Counted from the stretch's first letter, positions 32,261 through 41,365 are shown. The stretch is 64,000 nt of DNA from Pseudacidovorax intermedius (GCF_003350475.1 NZ_QQAV01000012.1:94524-158523); one strand, 5' to 3'. Numbers and translations are program-made. The notes: generated from the letters alone by a model not told the origin.

Positions 32261-33622
32261 ATGCGCCCGCTCGTTCTTCGCGCGGTGGCCCTCGTGGCCG
32301 CCACGCTGGCCCTGCATGGGCCGGCCGCCGCCCAGAACCTGGGCAGCCTCTACGACGCCGCCCGTGGCTACGACGCCAGCTATCAGGCCGCCCGCGCCCA
32401 GGCCGAGGCGACCACGGCCCGCGGCGAGCAGGCCCGGGCCGGCATCCTGCCGCAGGTGGGCTTTGCCGCCAGCGCCTCACGCACCGACTCCGACATCCGG
32501 ACCCCCGCCGGCACCGGGCCGCGCGACTTCTCCACGACCCAGGTGGGGGTGCAGGCCACGCAACCCATCTACCGCCCCGCCAACTGGGCCAGCTACCGGC
32601 AGGGCCAGCGCCAGGCCGCGCTGGCCCTGGCCCAACTGCAGCTGGCCGAGCAGGACCTGATCGTGCGCGTGGGCCAGGCTTATTTCGACCTGCTGTCGGC
32701 CGAGGACAGCCTGCGGCTCATCCGCGCCCAGAAAGCCGCCGTGGCGGAACAGCGCGCCACGGCCCAGCGCAATTTCGACGTCGGCAACGCCACCGTCACC
32801 GACCAGCGCGAGGCGCAGGCCCGCTACGACCTGGTCGTCGCACAAGAGATCGCGGCCGAGAACGACCGCCAGGTGCGTCAGGTGGCCCTGGACCAGTTGG
32901 TCGGCCGCGGCGGCGCCACACCGTGGGCACCAACCGGCGCAGCGCTGCCTGCACCGCCCCAGCCCGCCGATCTGGCCACCTGGGTCGCGCTGGCCGAGGA
33001 CACCCATCCCGCCATCGCCCAGGCACGCATCGGCGTGGACGTGGCGGCCCTGGAGACAGAGAAGGCCAACGCCGGCCATCTGCCCACCATCGATGCCACG
33101 CTGAGCTACGGCGTCAACCGCAATCCGGAAGGCACGCTGACCACGACGACGCCGACCACCGTCCACGCCACCCAGGCCGGCGTGCAGCTCAACCTGCCTT
33201 TGTTCGCGGGCTTCGCGGTGCAGAACCGCATTCGCGAGACGCTCGCCCTGGAAGACCAGGCCCGTGCCCAGTTCGACGGCGCCCGCCGCAACGTGGCGCA
33301 GGCCACGCGCACGGCCTGGCTGGGCCTGGCCTCGGGGCGCAGCCGCGTCGCCGCCCTCGAAGCCGCGGAGGCCTCCAGCCGCAGCGCGCTGGAAGCGACG
33401 CAACTGGGCTACCAGGTGGGCGTGCGCGTCAGCCTGGACGTGCTCAACGCCCAGGCCCAGCTCTACCAGACGCAGCGCGATCTGGCCGCCGCGCGCTATG
33501 CCGTGCTGCTGGGCGACCTGCGCCTGCGGCAGGCGGCCGGCACGCTGGACGCCGAGGCACTGCGGCCAATCGACGCCCTGCTGGCGCCGGCCCCGATGGC
33601 CGAAGCCAGCCCGGCACGCTGA
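32261..33622 (+). CDS. tolC: TolC-family outer membrane efflux protein
   Basis: A 453-residue outer-membrane channel protein with a signal peptide (VALVAATLALHGPAAA|QN) and two repeats of the OEP domain: helices rich in Ala/Gln/Arg such as RQGQRQAALALAQLQLAEQDLIVRVGQAYFDLLSAEDSL and, in the second half, AQFDGARRNVAQATRTAWLGLASGRSRVAALEAAEASSRSALEATQLGYQVGVRVSLDVLNAQAQLYQTQRDLAAARY. It would serve type I secretion or multidrug efflux. It is distinct from the TolC-like protein at 53284-55179, which belongs to the Lap cluster. Confidence 0.93.
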   Translation: MRPLVLRAVALVAATLALHGPAAAQNLGSLYDAARGYDASYQAARAQAEATTARGEQARAGILPQVGFAASASRTDSDIRTPAGTGPRDFSTTQVGVQATQPIYRPANWASYRQGQRQAALALAQLQLAEQDLIVRVGQAYFDLLSAEDSLRLIRAQKAAVAEQRATAQRNFDVGNATVTDQREAQARYDLVVAQEIAAENDRQVRQVALDQLVGRGGATPWAPTGAALPAPPQPADLATWVALAEDTHPAIAQARIGVDVAALETEKANAGHLPTIDATLSYGVNRNPEGTLTTTTPTTVHATQAGVQLNLPLFAGFAVQNRIRETLALEDQARAQFDGARRNVAQATRTAWLGLASGRSRVAALEAAEASSRSALEATQLGYQVGVRVSLDVLNAQAQLYQTQRDLAAARYAVLLGDLRLRQAAGTLDAEALRPIDALLAPAPMAEASPAR

Positions 33623-33751
33623 CGCGATACGCACCACCCCGGCCGTCAATCCTGCGGCCGATCCCTGCAAAAACCGTGAAGGCTGCGGCGGGCTGCTGCC
33701 TATAGTCCCGTTCTTTGCCGCCCCGCACCGCGAACCGCGGTGATCGCGCCG

Positions 33752-34888
33752 ATGAACGCCTCTGTCGCTCCCTCCCATCTTGCCCCTGCCGATGCGGCCG
33801 CGCTGCCCGTCTCCGACCGTCCTTCGCGCGCGGTCATCGACCTGGACGCGCTGCGCCACAACTACCGGCTCGCGCGCCAACGCCATGGCGGGCGGGCCTT
33901 CGCCACCGTCAAGGCCGATGCCTATGGCCACGGCGCCGTGCCCTGCGCGCAGGCGCTGGCCGGTGAAGCCGACGGCTTCGCGGTCGCCTTCCTGGCCGAG
34001 GCCCAGCCGCTGCGCGCCGCCGGCCTGACCCAGCCGATCCTGATCCTGGAAGGCTGCTTCTCCGCCGCCGAACTGGTGGCCGCGCATGCACTGGGTTGCT
34101 GGGTGGTGGTGCATCACGAAGCCCAGTTGCGCGCCGTCGAGGCGCATCCGGAGCTCACGGGCCTGAACGTGTGGCTGAAGGTGGACAGCGGCATGCACCG
34201 CGCCGGCTTTGCGCCCGCCGAGGTTCGCGAGGCGCACCGACGGCTCGCCGCCTGCCCGCACGTCGCGAAGGTCACGCTGATGACGCACTTCGCCCGCGCC
34301 GACGAGCCCGACAGCCCTGCCACCGCCGAGCAGATCGCCTGCTTCGAGGCCGCGACGGCCAGCCTGCCCGGCGAACGCAGCCTGGCCAATTCCGCCGGCG
34401 TGCTGGCTTGGCCGGCGGCGCGCGGCGACTGGGCGCGACCCGGCATCCTGCTGTATGGCGCCGATCCGCTGCCCGTGCCCGATCCGGCGCTACGCGCCGT
34501 GATGACGCTCGAGAGCGAGGTCTTCGCGGTGCGCGAGCTTCAGCCCGGCGACGCGCTGGGCTACGGCGCCCGCTTCGTGGCCGACGCGCCCTGCCGCGTG
34601 GGGCTGGTCGCGATCGGCTATGCGGACGGCTACCCGCGCGTGGTGCCCACGGGCACGCCGGTCCTCGTCGGCGAGCACGCGAGCCGCATCGTTGGCCGCG
34701 TGTCGATGGACATGCTGACGGTCGACCTGACGGCCCTGCCGGGCGAAGGCATCGGCAGCCGGGTCGAGTTGTGGGGACCGCAGGTTCCCATCAACACCGT
34801 GGCCGCCGCGGCCGGGACGATCAGCTACGAGCTGCTGTGCCATGTGCGGCGCGTACCGCGGGTGTACGTGGGCGGCGCGGAAGGCTGA
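33752..34888 (+). CDS. alr: Alanine racemase
   Basis: PLP enzyme that interconverts L- and D-alanine for peptidoglycan. The 378-residue product has the PLP lysine in FATVKADAYGHG (about residue 47), GLNVWLKVDSGMHRAGF, SLANSAGVL, the second catalytic Tyr region in LGYGARFVADAPCRVGLVAIGYADGYPR and GRVSMDMLTVDLT. The ATG at 33752 was chosen; a GTG at 33740 would add four residues. A TATAGT -10-like element lies about 48 bp upstream (33700-33705). Confidence 0.95.
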   Translation: MNASVAPSHLAPADAAALPVSDRPSRAVIDLDALRHNYRLARQRHGGRAFATVKADAYGHGAVPCAQALAGEADGFAVAFLAEAQPLRAAGLTQPILILEGCFSAAELVAAHALGCWVVVHHEAQLRAVEAHPELTGLNVWLKVDSGMHRAGFAPAEVREAHRRLAACPHVAKVTLMTHFARADEPDSPATAEQIACFEAATASLPGERSLANSAGVLAWPAARGDWARPGILLYGADPLPVPDPALRAVMTLESEVFAVRELQPGDALGYGARFVADAPCRVGLVAIGYADGYPRVVPTGTPVLVGEHASRIVGRVSMDMLTVDLTALPGEGIGSRVELWGPQVPINTVAAAAGTISYELLCHVRRVPRVYVGGAEG

Positions 34889-34974
34889 ACGCTGCGGCGG
34901 CCGAACCAGAGCCGGCTGAACGATCGCCCAACCCAACGCTGAGAGGCGGCAGAGTCACAGGCTGCGCATGGCGC

Positions 34975-34999
34975 CCCCTTCCCTTGCGGGAGAGGGCCC
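34975..34999. terminator. Possible hairpin between convergent alr and waaA
   Basis: CCCCTTCCC-TTGC-GGGAGAGGG forms a stem with one mismatch and one G-T pair in the 118-bp gap between the convergent genes. There is no T-run on either side, so termination is only possible. Confidence 0.35.
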
Positions 35000-35006
35000 G
35001 CTCCGA

Positions 35007-36653
35007 TCAGCCCCTGCGCTCTTCAGGCACGATCAGCGGTGCGTCGGGATCGAACACCGGCTCGGCGCGCTCGCCCGGAGCATGGCCCGCCGGCGGTACG
35101 GTCTTCGAGGCCGATGCGGCAACCGTTCCCGTCTCCGCCATCGGTTCCGTCGTCGGCTCCTGGGCCAGCGACGACGATGCCTGCAGTGGCGGCTCCGCCC
35201 CCCCAGCCAACGAGGGGTCGGCAGACGCCGCCGCCGCGTCAAACCCCGCCGCCAGTGCCACCGGCTCCGGATCGGGCACCGACTGCCCCAGCGCGAGGAT
35301 GGCCGCCGCCGTGCGCTCGGCCGCGCCGCGGTGGCTGCCGGCAAAGCCCAGCGCCGCCTGCGACATCGCGGCGCAGCGGCCCTTGTCCGCCACCAGCGAC
35401 AGCGCGTGCACCACGGCCTTCATCATGTCGTCCACGCGCAATGCACCGCCGGCGGCAATGGCCAGTTCGGCCGCCTCGGCAAAGTTGAAGGTGGAAGGGC
35501 CCATCACGATGGGGCAGGCACAGGCCGCGGCCTCGATCAGGTTCTGTCCGCCCAGGGGCGCGAAGCTGCCACCCAGCAACGCGGCTTCGGAGAGGCCGTA
35601 GTACAGCGCCATCTCGCCCAGCGAATCGCCCAGCCAGATCTCCTCGCCCTCGGGCGCACCTTCCGCGGTGGACCGGCGCACGCAGGCAAAGCCGCGCTGC
35701 GCGATCAGCTCTGCCACCGCATCGAAGCGCTGCGGATGCCGCGGCACGATCAACCACTGCACGTCGCAGGCGCGAAGGCGCGGCAGATGACGCGCCCGCT
35801 CGCCGCGGGGGCGCCCCGGATTGCCGTCTGCAGCCGCGGCAGGACCGAAGTCATCGCTGGAGGGTGCGGTGGTCCAGAAGTGGCGCAGTGCATCGAGCAG
35901 CATCGCTTCTTCGCCATCGCGCGAACTGGCGAAGACCACCACCGGCTTGGGCAAACGCGCGCGCAGGGCCTGCGCATGCACCAGTTGCCGCGCATCGGGC
36001 TGCGCATCGAACTTGAGGTTGCCGAAGACGCCGCCCAGCTTGGCGCCCAGCGACACCAGGCGGTGCGCATCGGCCTCGCTCTGCGCCCACACGGCCGCCA
36101 GCGAGGCATAGGCCGGCCGCGCCAGCGAGGACCAGCGCTCGGCCTTGGCCAGCGACTTCTCGGACAGGCGCGCGTTGGCCAGCGTGAGCGGAATGCCACG
36201 CTCCGCGCAGGCCGCCGTCAACTCCGGCCAGACCTCGGTTTCCATCAGCACGCCGATGCGCGGACGGAAGCGGTCGAGGAAGGCTGCCACGGCCTTCGGT
36301 GTGTCCCAGGGTTGCCAGACCTGCACATCGCCGTCCTGCAGCAGCTTGGCGCCCTCTTCCCGGCCCGTTGCGGTGCCATGGGTCAGCAGGATGGGCACGC
36401 CCGGCAGTTGCCGCCGCAGCTCGGCGATCAGGATGGCGGCGGCGCGCGTCTCGCCCAGCGAGACGGCATGCACCCAGCAGGCATCGCGGATCTGCAGCGA
36501 AGGGTCGTACACGCCGAAGCGCTCCGCGACCGCGTGGGCATAGCCCGGCTCGGCCTTCGCGCGCTTGCGCAGCTTTCGTTTGAGTAGAGGCTGCGCGAGC
36601 CGGGTAAACAGCCCGTAGAGGCGCAGCGCAGGAGAACGGGAAACGCGCGGCAC
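35007..36653 (-). CDS. waaA: 3-deoxy-D-manno-octulosonic acid (Kdo) transferase, with long C-terminal extension
   Basis: Inner-membrane-associated glycosyltransferase that adds Kdo to lipid A precursor. Family motifs are VHAVSLGETRAA, LLTHGTATGREEG, VLMETEVWPEL, LANARLSEKSLAKAERW, VPRHPQRFDAVAEL, DSLGEMALYYGLSEAALLGGSFAPLGGQNLIEAAACACPIVMGPSTFNFAEAAE. The reading frame begins with GTG at 36653, two bases after the phosphomannomutase stop. At 548 residues it is about 120 longer than usual (about 425): there is a Gly/Pro/Arg-rich insert (SSDDFGPAAAADGNPGRPRGE) before the nucleotide-sugar domain and about 100 C-terminal residues rich in Ala, Pro, Glu and Ser. The frame remains open far upstream but that part is a shadow of the gene in front. 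Confidence 0.92.
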   Translation of the reverse strand: MPRVSRSPALRLYGLFTRLAQPLLKRKLRKRAKAEPGYAHAVAERFGVYDPSLQIRDACWVHAVSLGETRAAAILIAELRRQLPGVPILLTHGTATGREEGAKLLQDGDVQVWQPWDTPKAVAAFLDRFRPRIGVLMETEVWPELTAACAERGIPLTLANARLSEKSLAKAERWSSLARPAYASLAAVWAQSEADAHRLVSLGAKLGGVFGNLKFDAQPDARQLVHAQALRARLPKPVVVFASSRDGEEAMLLDALRHFWTTAPSSDDFGPAAAADGNPGRPRGERARHLPRLRACDVQWLIVPRHPQRFDAVAELIAQRGFACVRRSTAEGAPEGEEIWLGDSLGEMALYYGLSEAALLGGSFAPLGGQNLIEAAACACPIVMGPSTFNFAEAAELAIAAGGALRVDDMMKAVVHALSLVADKGRCAAMSQAALGFAGSHRGAAERTAAAILALGQSVPDPEPVALAAGFDAAAASADPSLAGGAEPPLQASSSLAQEPTTEPMAETGTVAASASKTVPPAGHAPGERAEPVFDPDAPLIVPEERRG

Positions 36654-36655
36654 GC

Positions 36656-38038
36656 TCAGTGCGCCGCCTCCGCGAAGCTCGCGTCGGGCTTGACCGACTT
36701 GAGCAGCGCCGTCATGGTGGCCTCGATGCGATGCAGGGCCTCCTGCGTCTGGCCTTCGAAGCGCAGCACCAGCACCGGCGTGGTGTTGGAGGCGCGCACC
36801 AGGCCGAAACCATCGGCCCAGTCGACGCGGATGCCGTCGATGGTGGAGACCTTCGCGTCGGCGTCGAACTTCGCCTTGGCCTTCATCTCCTCGACCAGCT
36901 TGTGCGGCTCGCCCTCGTTGCACTTCACGTTGAGTTCGGGCGTCGAGAAGCTGGTGGGCAGCGCGTTGAGCACCTCGCTGGCGTTCGGATGGGCCGACAA
37001 AATCTCCAGCAGGCGGCAGCCGGCGTAGGTGCCGTCGTCGAAGCCGAACCAGCGCTCCTTGAAGAAGATGTGGCCGCTCATCTCGCCGCCCAGGGGCGAG
37101 TCGAGCTCCTTCATCTTGGCCTTGATGAGCGAATGCCCGGTCTTGTAGATCAGCGGCTGGCCGCCCGCGGCCTCGATGGCCGGCGCCAGGCGCTGCGTGC
37201 ACTTGACGTCGTAGACGATGGTGCCGCCCGGCACGCGCGAGAGCACGTCCTTGGCGAACAGCATCATCTGGCGGTCCGGGAAGATGTTGTTGCCGTCCTT
37301 GGTGACGATGCCCAGGCGGTCGCCGTCGCCGTCGAAGGCCAGGCCCAGCTCGGCGTCGGTGGTCTGCAGGGCCTTGATCAGGTCCTGGAGGTTGTCGGGC
37401 TTGCTTGGGTCGGGATGGTGGTTGGGGAAGTTGCCGTCCACCTCGCTGAACAGCTCGATCACCTCGCAGCCGATGGCGCGGTAGATGGCCGGGGCCGAGG
37501 CGCCGGCGATGCCGTTGCCGGAGTCGACCACGATCTTGAGCGGGCGCTGCAGCTTGATGTCGCCGGTGATGCGCGCCACGTACGCGGGCAGCACGTCGAC
37601 TTGGCGGACACTGCCGCCTTCGGCCAGCTGGGCGCTGCCGTCTTCCATCACCTTGCGCAGACCCTGGATCTCGTCGCCGTAGATGGCGCGGCCGGCCAGC
37701 ACCATCTTGAAGCCGTTGTAGTCCTTGGGGTTGTGGCTGCCCGTGACCTGGATGCCCGAGGTGCACAGCGTGTTGGCCGCGAAGTACAGCATGGGCGTCG
37801 TCACGGCGCCGATGTCGATCACTTCCACCCCCGTGGCCACGAGGCCGCGGATCAGCGCCTCGGCCAGGCTCGGACCCGACAGGCGGCCATCGCGCCCCAC
37901 GGCCACTGCGCGCTCGCCAGCGGCGCGCGCGGCGCTGCCGAATGCGCGTCCCAGCGCCTCGGCCACCTCCGCATCCAGGGTGCTCGGCACGATGCCGCGG
38001 ATGTCGTACGCCTTGAAGATCGAGGGGCTGAGTTGCAT
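36656..38038 (-). CDS. Phosphomannomutase/phosphoglucomutase
   Basis: Interconverts hexose 1- and 6-phosphates for LPS and exopolysaccharide precursors (AlgC/ManB class). The 460-residue protein has all four family loops: ITGSHNPKDYNGFK-like VTGSHNPKDYNGF with the phosphoserine, the metal loop AFDGDGDRLGIV, the sugar-binding GGEMSGHIFF and the phosphate-binding RASNTTPVLVLRFE. The ATG at 38038 (MQLSPSIFKAYDIRGIVP) is the normal family start. It precedes waaA with a 2-bp gap, so the two envelope-polysaccharide genes form an operon. Confidence 0.95.
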   Translation of the reverse strand: MQLSPSIFKAYDIRGIVPSTLDAEVAEALGRAFGSAARAAGERAVAVGRDGRLSGPSLAEALIRGLVATGVEVIDIGAVTTPMLYFAANTLCTSGIQVTGSHNPKDYNGFKMVLAGRAIYGDEIQGLRKVMEDGSAQLAEGGSVRQVDVLPAYVARITGDIKLQRPLKIVVDSGNGIAGASAPAIYRAIGCEVIELFSEVDGNFPNHHPDPSKPDNLQDLIKALQTTDAELGLAFDGDGDRLGIVTKDGNNIFPDRQMMLFAKDVLSRVPGGTIVYDVKCTQRLAPAIEAAGGQPLIYKTGHSLIKAKMKELDSPLGGEMSGHIFFKERWFGFDDGTYAGCRLLEILSAHPNASEVLNALPTSFSTPELNVKCNEGEPHKLVEEMKAKAKFDADAKVSTIDGIRVDWADGFGLVRASNTTPVLVLRFEGQTQEALHRIEATMTALLKSVKPDASFAEAAH

Positions 38039-38159
38039 GGCTGGGGGGGAGAGGAAATGACAACAAAAGTGACGGCGGCGATTGTAGGCACCGCCCCTCG
38101 CGGCTCGCATGTCCGGAAATGGCGCATTTGGGCGGCTTCGCACAGGTAGCATGCCCCGC

Positions 38160-39698
38160 ATGAACACTCGGCCCGACGCCTTGACGGATACCGAAGGCGA
38201 CGCCTGTTACCTGGCGTTGAAGACGCGCGACGCACGCTTCGACGGCGCTTTCTTCACGGCCGTGACGAGCACCGGCATCTACTGCCGGCCGGTGTGCCGC
38301 GTGCGCCTGCCGCGGCGCGAGAACTGCCGCTTCTACCGGCATGCGGCGCAGGCCGAGGCGGCGGGCTTTCGCCCCTGCCTGCGCTGCCGGCCCGAGCTGG
38401 CGCCGCGGGCCAGCGATGCGCCGGCATGGAGCACCGAAGATGCCTCGCGCATCCTGGCGCGCCAGGCCGCGCGCTTGATGGACGAACCCGAGCTGTGGGC
38501 GGACGCCGACGACGACGCGCAGCCCGGCCGCATGGTGGCCCGCATGGCCGAGCGCCTGGGGGTGAGCGACCGCCACCTGCGCCGGCTGTTCGAGGCCGAA
38601 TTCGGCGTCTCGCCGCTGCAGTACCTGCAGACGCGGCGCCTGCTGGCCGCCAAGCAACTGCTGGCCGACACGCGGCTGCCGGTGGCCGAGGTGGCGCGGG
38701 CCAGCGGCTTCGGCAGCGTGCGACGCTTCAATGCCGCCTTTGCCGAGCGCTACGGCCTGAACCCGCGCGACCTGCGCCGCGCCCGCGAGGGCGAGGTCCA
38801 GGCCCAGGGCGACGTCGGCGGCGCCTCGCTCACGGTGCGGCTGGGCTTCCGCCCGCCCTACGATCTGGCGACGCTGCGCGAATTCCTGGGCCGCCGCGCC
38901 CTGGCCGGCGTGGAGCGCCTCGACGCCGATGGCCGCTTCGTGCGGACGGTACGCATCGGCGCGCAGACCGGCTGGCTGGCACTGGGCTTCGACCTGCCGG
39001 CCTCGCAGGTGCGACTGACGCTCGCGGAATCGCTGGCGCCCGTGCTGCCGATCCTGGCCAGCCGCGTGCGCGCGCTGCTCGACCTCGATGCCGATCCGGC
39101 CGCCATCCATGCCGTGCTGGGCCCCCGCTTCCCCGCCGCCGAAGGCCTGCGCGTGCCCGGCACGCTCGACGGCTTCGAGCTGGCGGTGCGCGCCGTGCTG
39201 GGCCAGCAGATCACGGTGGCCGCCGCCCGCACGCTGGGCAGCCGGCTGGTGCAGGCGCTGGGCGAACCCGTCGCCACGCCCTTCGAGGGGCTGGACCGCC
39301 TCTTCCCCACACCTGCGGCACTGGCAGCCGTCGATGGCGAAACACTCGGCCGGCTCGGGCTGGTGCGCCAGCGACAGGCCGCCTTGCGCGCATTGGCCGA
39401 AGCCGTGCTGGACGGCCGGCTACTGCTGCATGCCGGCGCCGAACCACAACGCACCTGCGCCGCCCTCCAGGCCCTGCCCGGCATCGGCGCCTGGACCGCG
39501 CAGTACATCGCCATGCGCGCATTGCGCTGGCCCGATGCCTTTCCCGCTGGCGACATCGCCCTGCAGAAGGCCCTGGGCGTGACCCAGGCCCGCGCCGCCG
39601 AAGCCGCCTCGCAGGCCTGGCGGCCCTGGCGCAGCTATGCGGTGCTCGCCGCCTGGCACGGCATGGCTGCACCCAACTCCACGAAGGACCTCCCATGA
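38160..39698 (+). CDS. alkA: Ada-type regulator fused to DNA-3-methyladenine glycosylase II (AlkA)
   Basis: A 512-residue two-part DNA repair protein. The N-terminal part has the Ada zinc/methyl-acceptor cluster (YCRPVCRVRLPRRENCRFY and PCLRCRPE, residues about 45-85) and an AraC-type helix-turn-helix (MAERLGVSDRHLRRLFEAEFGVSPLQYLQTRRLLAAKQLL...ARASGFGSVRRFNAAF). The C-terminal part is AlkA: an AlkA_N domain, then the HhH-GPD module (VRAVLGQQITVAAARTLGSRLV, LQALPGIGAWTAQYIAMRALRWPDAFPAGDIALQKAL). The start may be ATG 38151 or 38160. Its stop overlaps the ogt start by 4 bp, giving an alkylation-damage repair operon that is likely self-induced through the Ada domain (family knowledge). Confidence 0.93.
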   Translation: MNTRPDALTDTEGDACYLALKTRDARFDGAFFTAVTSTGIYCRPVCRVRLPRRENCRFYRHAAQAEAAGFRPCLRCRPELAPRASDAPAWSTEDASRILARQAARLMDEPELWADADDDAQPGRMVARMAERLGVSDRHLRRLFEAEFGVSPLQYLQTRRLLAAKQLLADTRLPVAEVARASGFGSVRRFNAAFAERYGLNPRDLRRAREGEVQAQGDVGGASLTVRLGFRPPYDLATLREFLGRRALAGVERLDADGRFVRTVRIGAQTGWLALGFDLPASQVRLTLAESLAPVLPILASRVRALLDLDADPAAIHAVLGPRFPAAEGLRVPGTLDGFELAVRAVLGQQITVAAARTLGSRLVQALGEPVATPFEGLDRLFPTPAALAAVDGETLGRLGLVRQRQAALRALAEAVLDGRLLLHAGAEPQRTCAALQALPGIGAWTAQYIAMRALRWPDAFPAGDIALQKALGVTQARAAEAASQAWRPWRSYAVLAAWHGMAAPNSTKDLP

Positions 39699-40291
39699 TC
39701 CCTGCCCATTTCCGCGGCCGCCCTGCGGCACTGCTGCGCACCTGCCACATCGACACCCCTCTCGGCGGCGTCCTCCTGGCCGCCAGCGCCGACGGCCTGG
39801 CCGGCCTGTGGTTCGACGCACAGCGCCACCATCCCGACACCACCGGCTGGGAGCCCGATCCGGGCCATGCGCTCCTGCAGGACGCCGCCGGCCAGTTGCA
39901 GGATTACCTGGCCGGCCGGCGGACCGGCTTCGAGCTGCCGCTGGACCTGTCGCGCGGCACGCCCTTCCAGAAGGCCGTGTGGCGCGCCCTGCTCGCGATT
40001 CCGCGCGGCGGCACGCACAGCTACGGCGCCCTGGGCCTGGCGCTCGGCCGGCCGGCCGCCATGCGCGCCGTCGGCGCCGCCGTGGGGCGCAACCCACTCA
40101 GCGTGATCGTGCCCTGCCACCGGGTGATCGGCGCCGACGGCAGCCTGACCGGCTACGCGGGCGGGCTGGATCGCAAGCGTGCGCTGCTCACGCTGGAAGG
40201 CGTGGCACTGCCACCGGCGGACCGAGGGCCAGCCGCGAGGCGGGTCGGCAACGCCCCGACCGCGCGCGAGCGAACGCGGGAGGTGGCGTGA
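39695..40291 (+). CDS. ogt: Methylated-DNA-[protein]-cysteine S-methyltransferase
   Basis: Suicide repair protein that transfers alkyl groups from O6-alkylguanine to its own cysteine. The 198-residue product has TPFQKAVWRALLAIPRGGTHSYGALG, RAVGAAVGRNPLSVIVPCHRVIGADGSLTGYAGGLDRKRALLTLEG, with the PCHR acceptor cysteine near residue 149. It overlaps the Ada/AlkA gene and the next gene by 4 bp each. The last about 30 residues (ADRGPAARRVGNAPTARERTREVA) extend beyond the usual family end. Confidence 0.94.
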   Translation: MIPAHFRGRPAALLRTCHIDTPLGGVLLAASADGLAGLWFDAQRHHPDTTGWEPDPGHALLQDAAGQLQDYLAGRRTGFELPLDLSRGTPFQKAVWRALLAIPRGGTHSYGALGLALGRPAAMRAVGAAVGRNPLSVIVPCHRVIGADGSLTGYAGGLDRKRALLTLEGVALPPADRGPAARRVGNAPTARERTREVA

Positions 40292-41202
40292 GTCCGCAGC
40301 GTTCTGCATCACGCCCCTGGCTGATCGACCTCGTGCTGCTGGCGGCGCTATGGGGCGCCTCCTTCCTCTTCATGCGCGTCGGGGCCGCCGAGTTCGGTGC
40401 GCTGCCGGTGGCGGCCATGCGCGTGGGCATCGCCGCGCTGGTGCTGGTGCCGCTGGTGCTGCTGCGTGGCCAGGGCGCCGACCTGCGCCGCCACTGGCGG
40501 GTGACCAGCGGCGTGGGCATGCTCAATTCGGGCCTGCCATTTGCGCTCTTCTCCTTCGCACTGCTGACCATTCCCACCGGCCTGGCGGCGGTGATCAACG
40601 CCACGGTGCCGATGTTCGGCGCGCTGGTGGCCTGGGCGGCCTTCGGCGACCGGCCGGACGGCTCGCGGGCGCTGGGGCTGGTGGTCGGCTTCGTGGGCGT
40701 GGCGCTGCTGGCCAGCGGTTCGACCGGTCTGCACACCGGCGCGGGCGACTGGCGCACGCTGTGGGCCGTGCTGGCCTGCCTGGGCGCCTGCCTGTGCTAT
40801 GGCCTGTCGGCCAGCGCGGCCCGGCGCTGGCTGCAGCCGGTTCCGCCGCTGGTCAATGCCGCCGGCAGCCAGATCGGCGCGACGGCCCTGCTGGTCGTGC
40901 CCGCGGCGCTCAGCTGGCCCAGCCAGACGCCCGGCCTGCGTGCCTGGCTGGCCCTGGTGGCGCTCGGTGTGGCCTGCACCGGGCTGGCCTACATCCTGTT
41001 CTTCCGCCTGATCGCCCGCGCGGGGCCGGCCAAGGCCCTGACCGTGACCTTCCTGGTGCCCGTGTTCGCCGTCTTCTACGGCTGGCTGCTGCTGGGCGAG
41101 CAGGTGACGGCCTGGATGCTGGGCTGCGCGCTGGTGATCGTGTGCGGGGTGGCGCTGTCGAGCGGGCTGGTGCGGCTGCCGCGGGGGCGACGCGCTGCTT
41201 AG
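40288..41202 (+). CDS. EamA/DMT-family transporter
   Basis: A 304-residue inner-membrane protein with ten predicted helices in two EamA repeats (LIDLVLLAALWGASFLFMRVGAAEFGALPVAAMRVGIAALVLVPL; LAYILFFRLIARAGPAKALTVTFLVPVFAVFYGWLLLGEQVTAWMLGCALVIVCGVALSSG). Such drug/metabolite transporters export small molecules; the substrate is unknown. It starts with GTG at 40288, overlapping the ogt stop (GTGA). Its TAG stop (41200-41202) is formed at the left edge of the palindromic repeat that follows. Confidence 0.88.
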   Translation: MSPQRSASRPWLIDLVLLAALWGASFLFMRVGAAEFGALPVAAMRVGIAALVLVPLVLLRGQGADLRRHWRVTSGVGMLNSGLPFALFSFALLTIPTGLAAVINATVPMFGALVAWAAFGDRPDGSRALGLVVGFVGVALLASGSTGLHTGAGDWRTLWAVLACLGACLCYGLSASAARRWLQPVPPLVNAAGSQIGATALLVVPAALSWPSQTPGLRAWLALVALGVACTGLAYILFFRLIARAGPAKALTVTFLVPVFAVFYGWLLLGEQVTAWMLGCALVIVCGVALSSGLVRLPRGRRAA

Positions 41203-41365
41203 GGACGCCCTTCACGAATGCGCGCGCCGTGGGCATCTTGCGGACTCGGGCGATCTGCGTCGCTGCAAATGCTCGCAATAGCCGGGCTATTGCTGCGCTT
41301 TGCGCCTCGCAGCTCCTCCCGATCCGCAGCGCCCACTTGCCGCTCGATTCATGAAGCGCATCCCT
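41201..41365. repeat. Long palindromic repeat element, copy 2 (165 bp)
   Basis: Second copy of the element at 20184-20326, with ends AGGGACGCCCTTCACGAAT and the near complement ATTCATGAAGCGCATCCCT. It differs mainly by a 21-22 bp insertion at the apex, which contains a perfect 19-bp hairpin GCAATAGCCGGGCTATTGC (41275-41293). The left end touches the stop codon of the EamA gene; the right end is 92 bp before a toxin-antitoxin pair. Like copy 1 it lies right at a gene's 3' end. Confidence 0.85.

Noticed and set aside
35007..39110. A single minus-strand open frame of more than 1,300 codons
   Set aside because: Only 35007-36653 (waaA) is coding; the upstream part runs out of frame through the phosphomannomutase gene and antisense to the Ada/AlkA gene. 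High GC makes stop codons rare.
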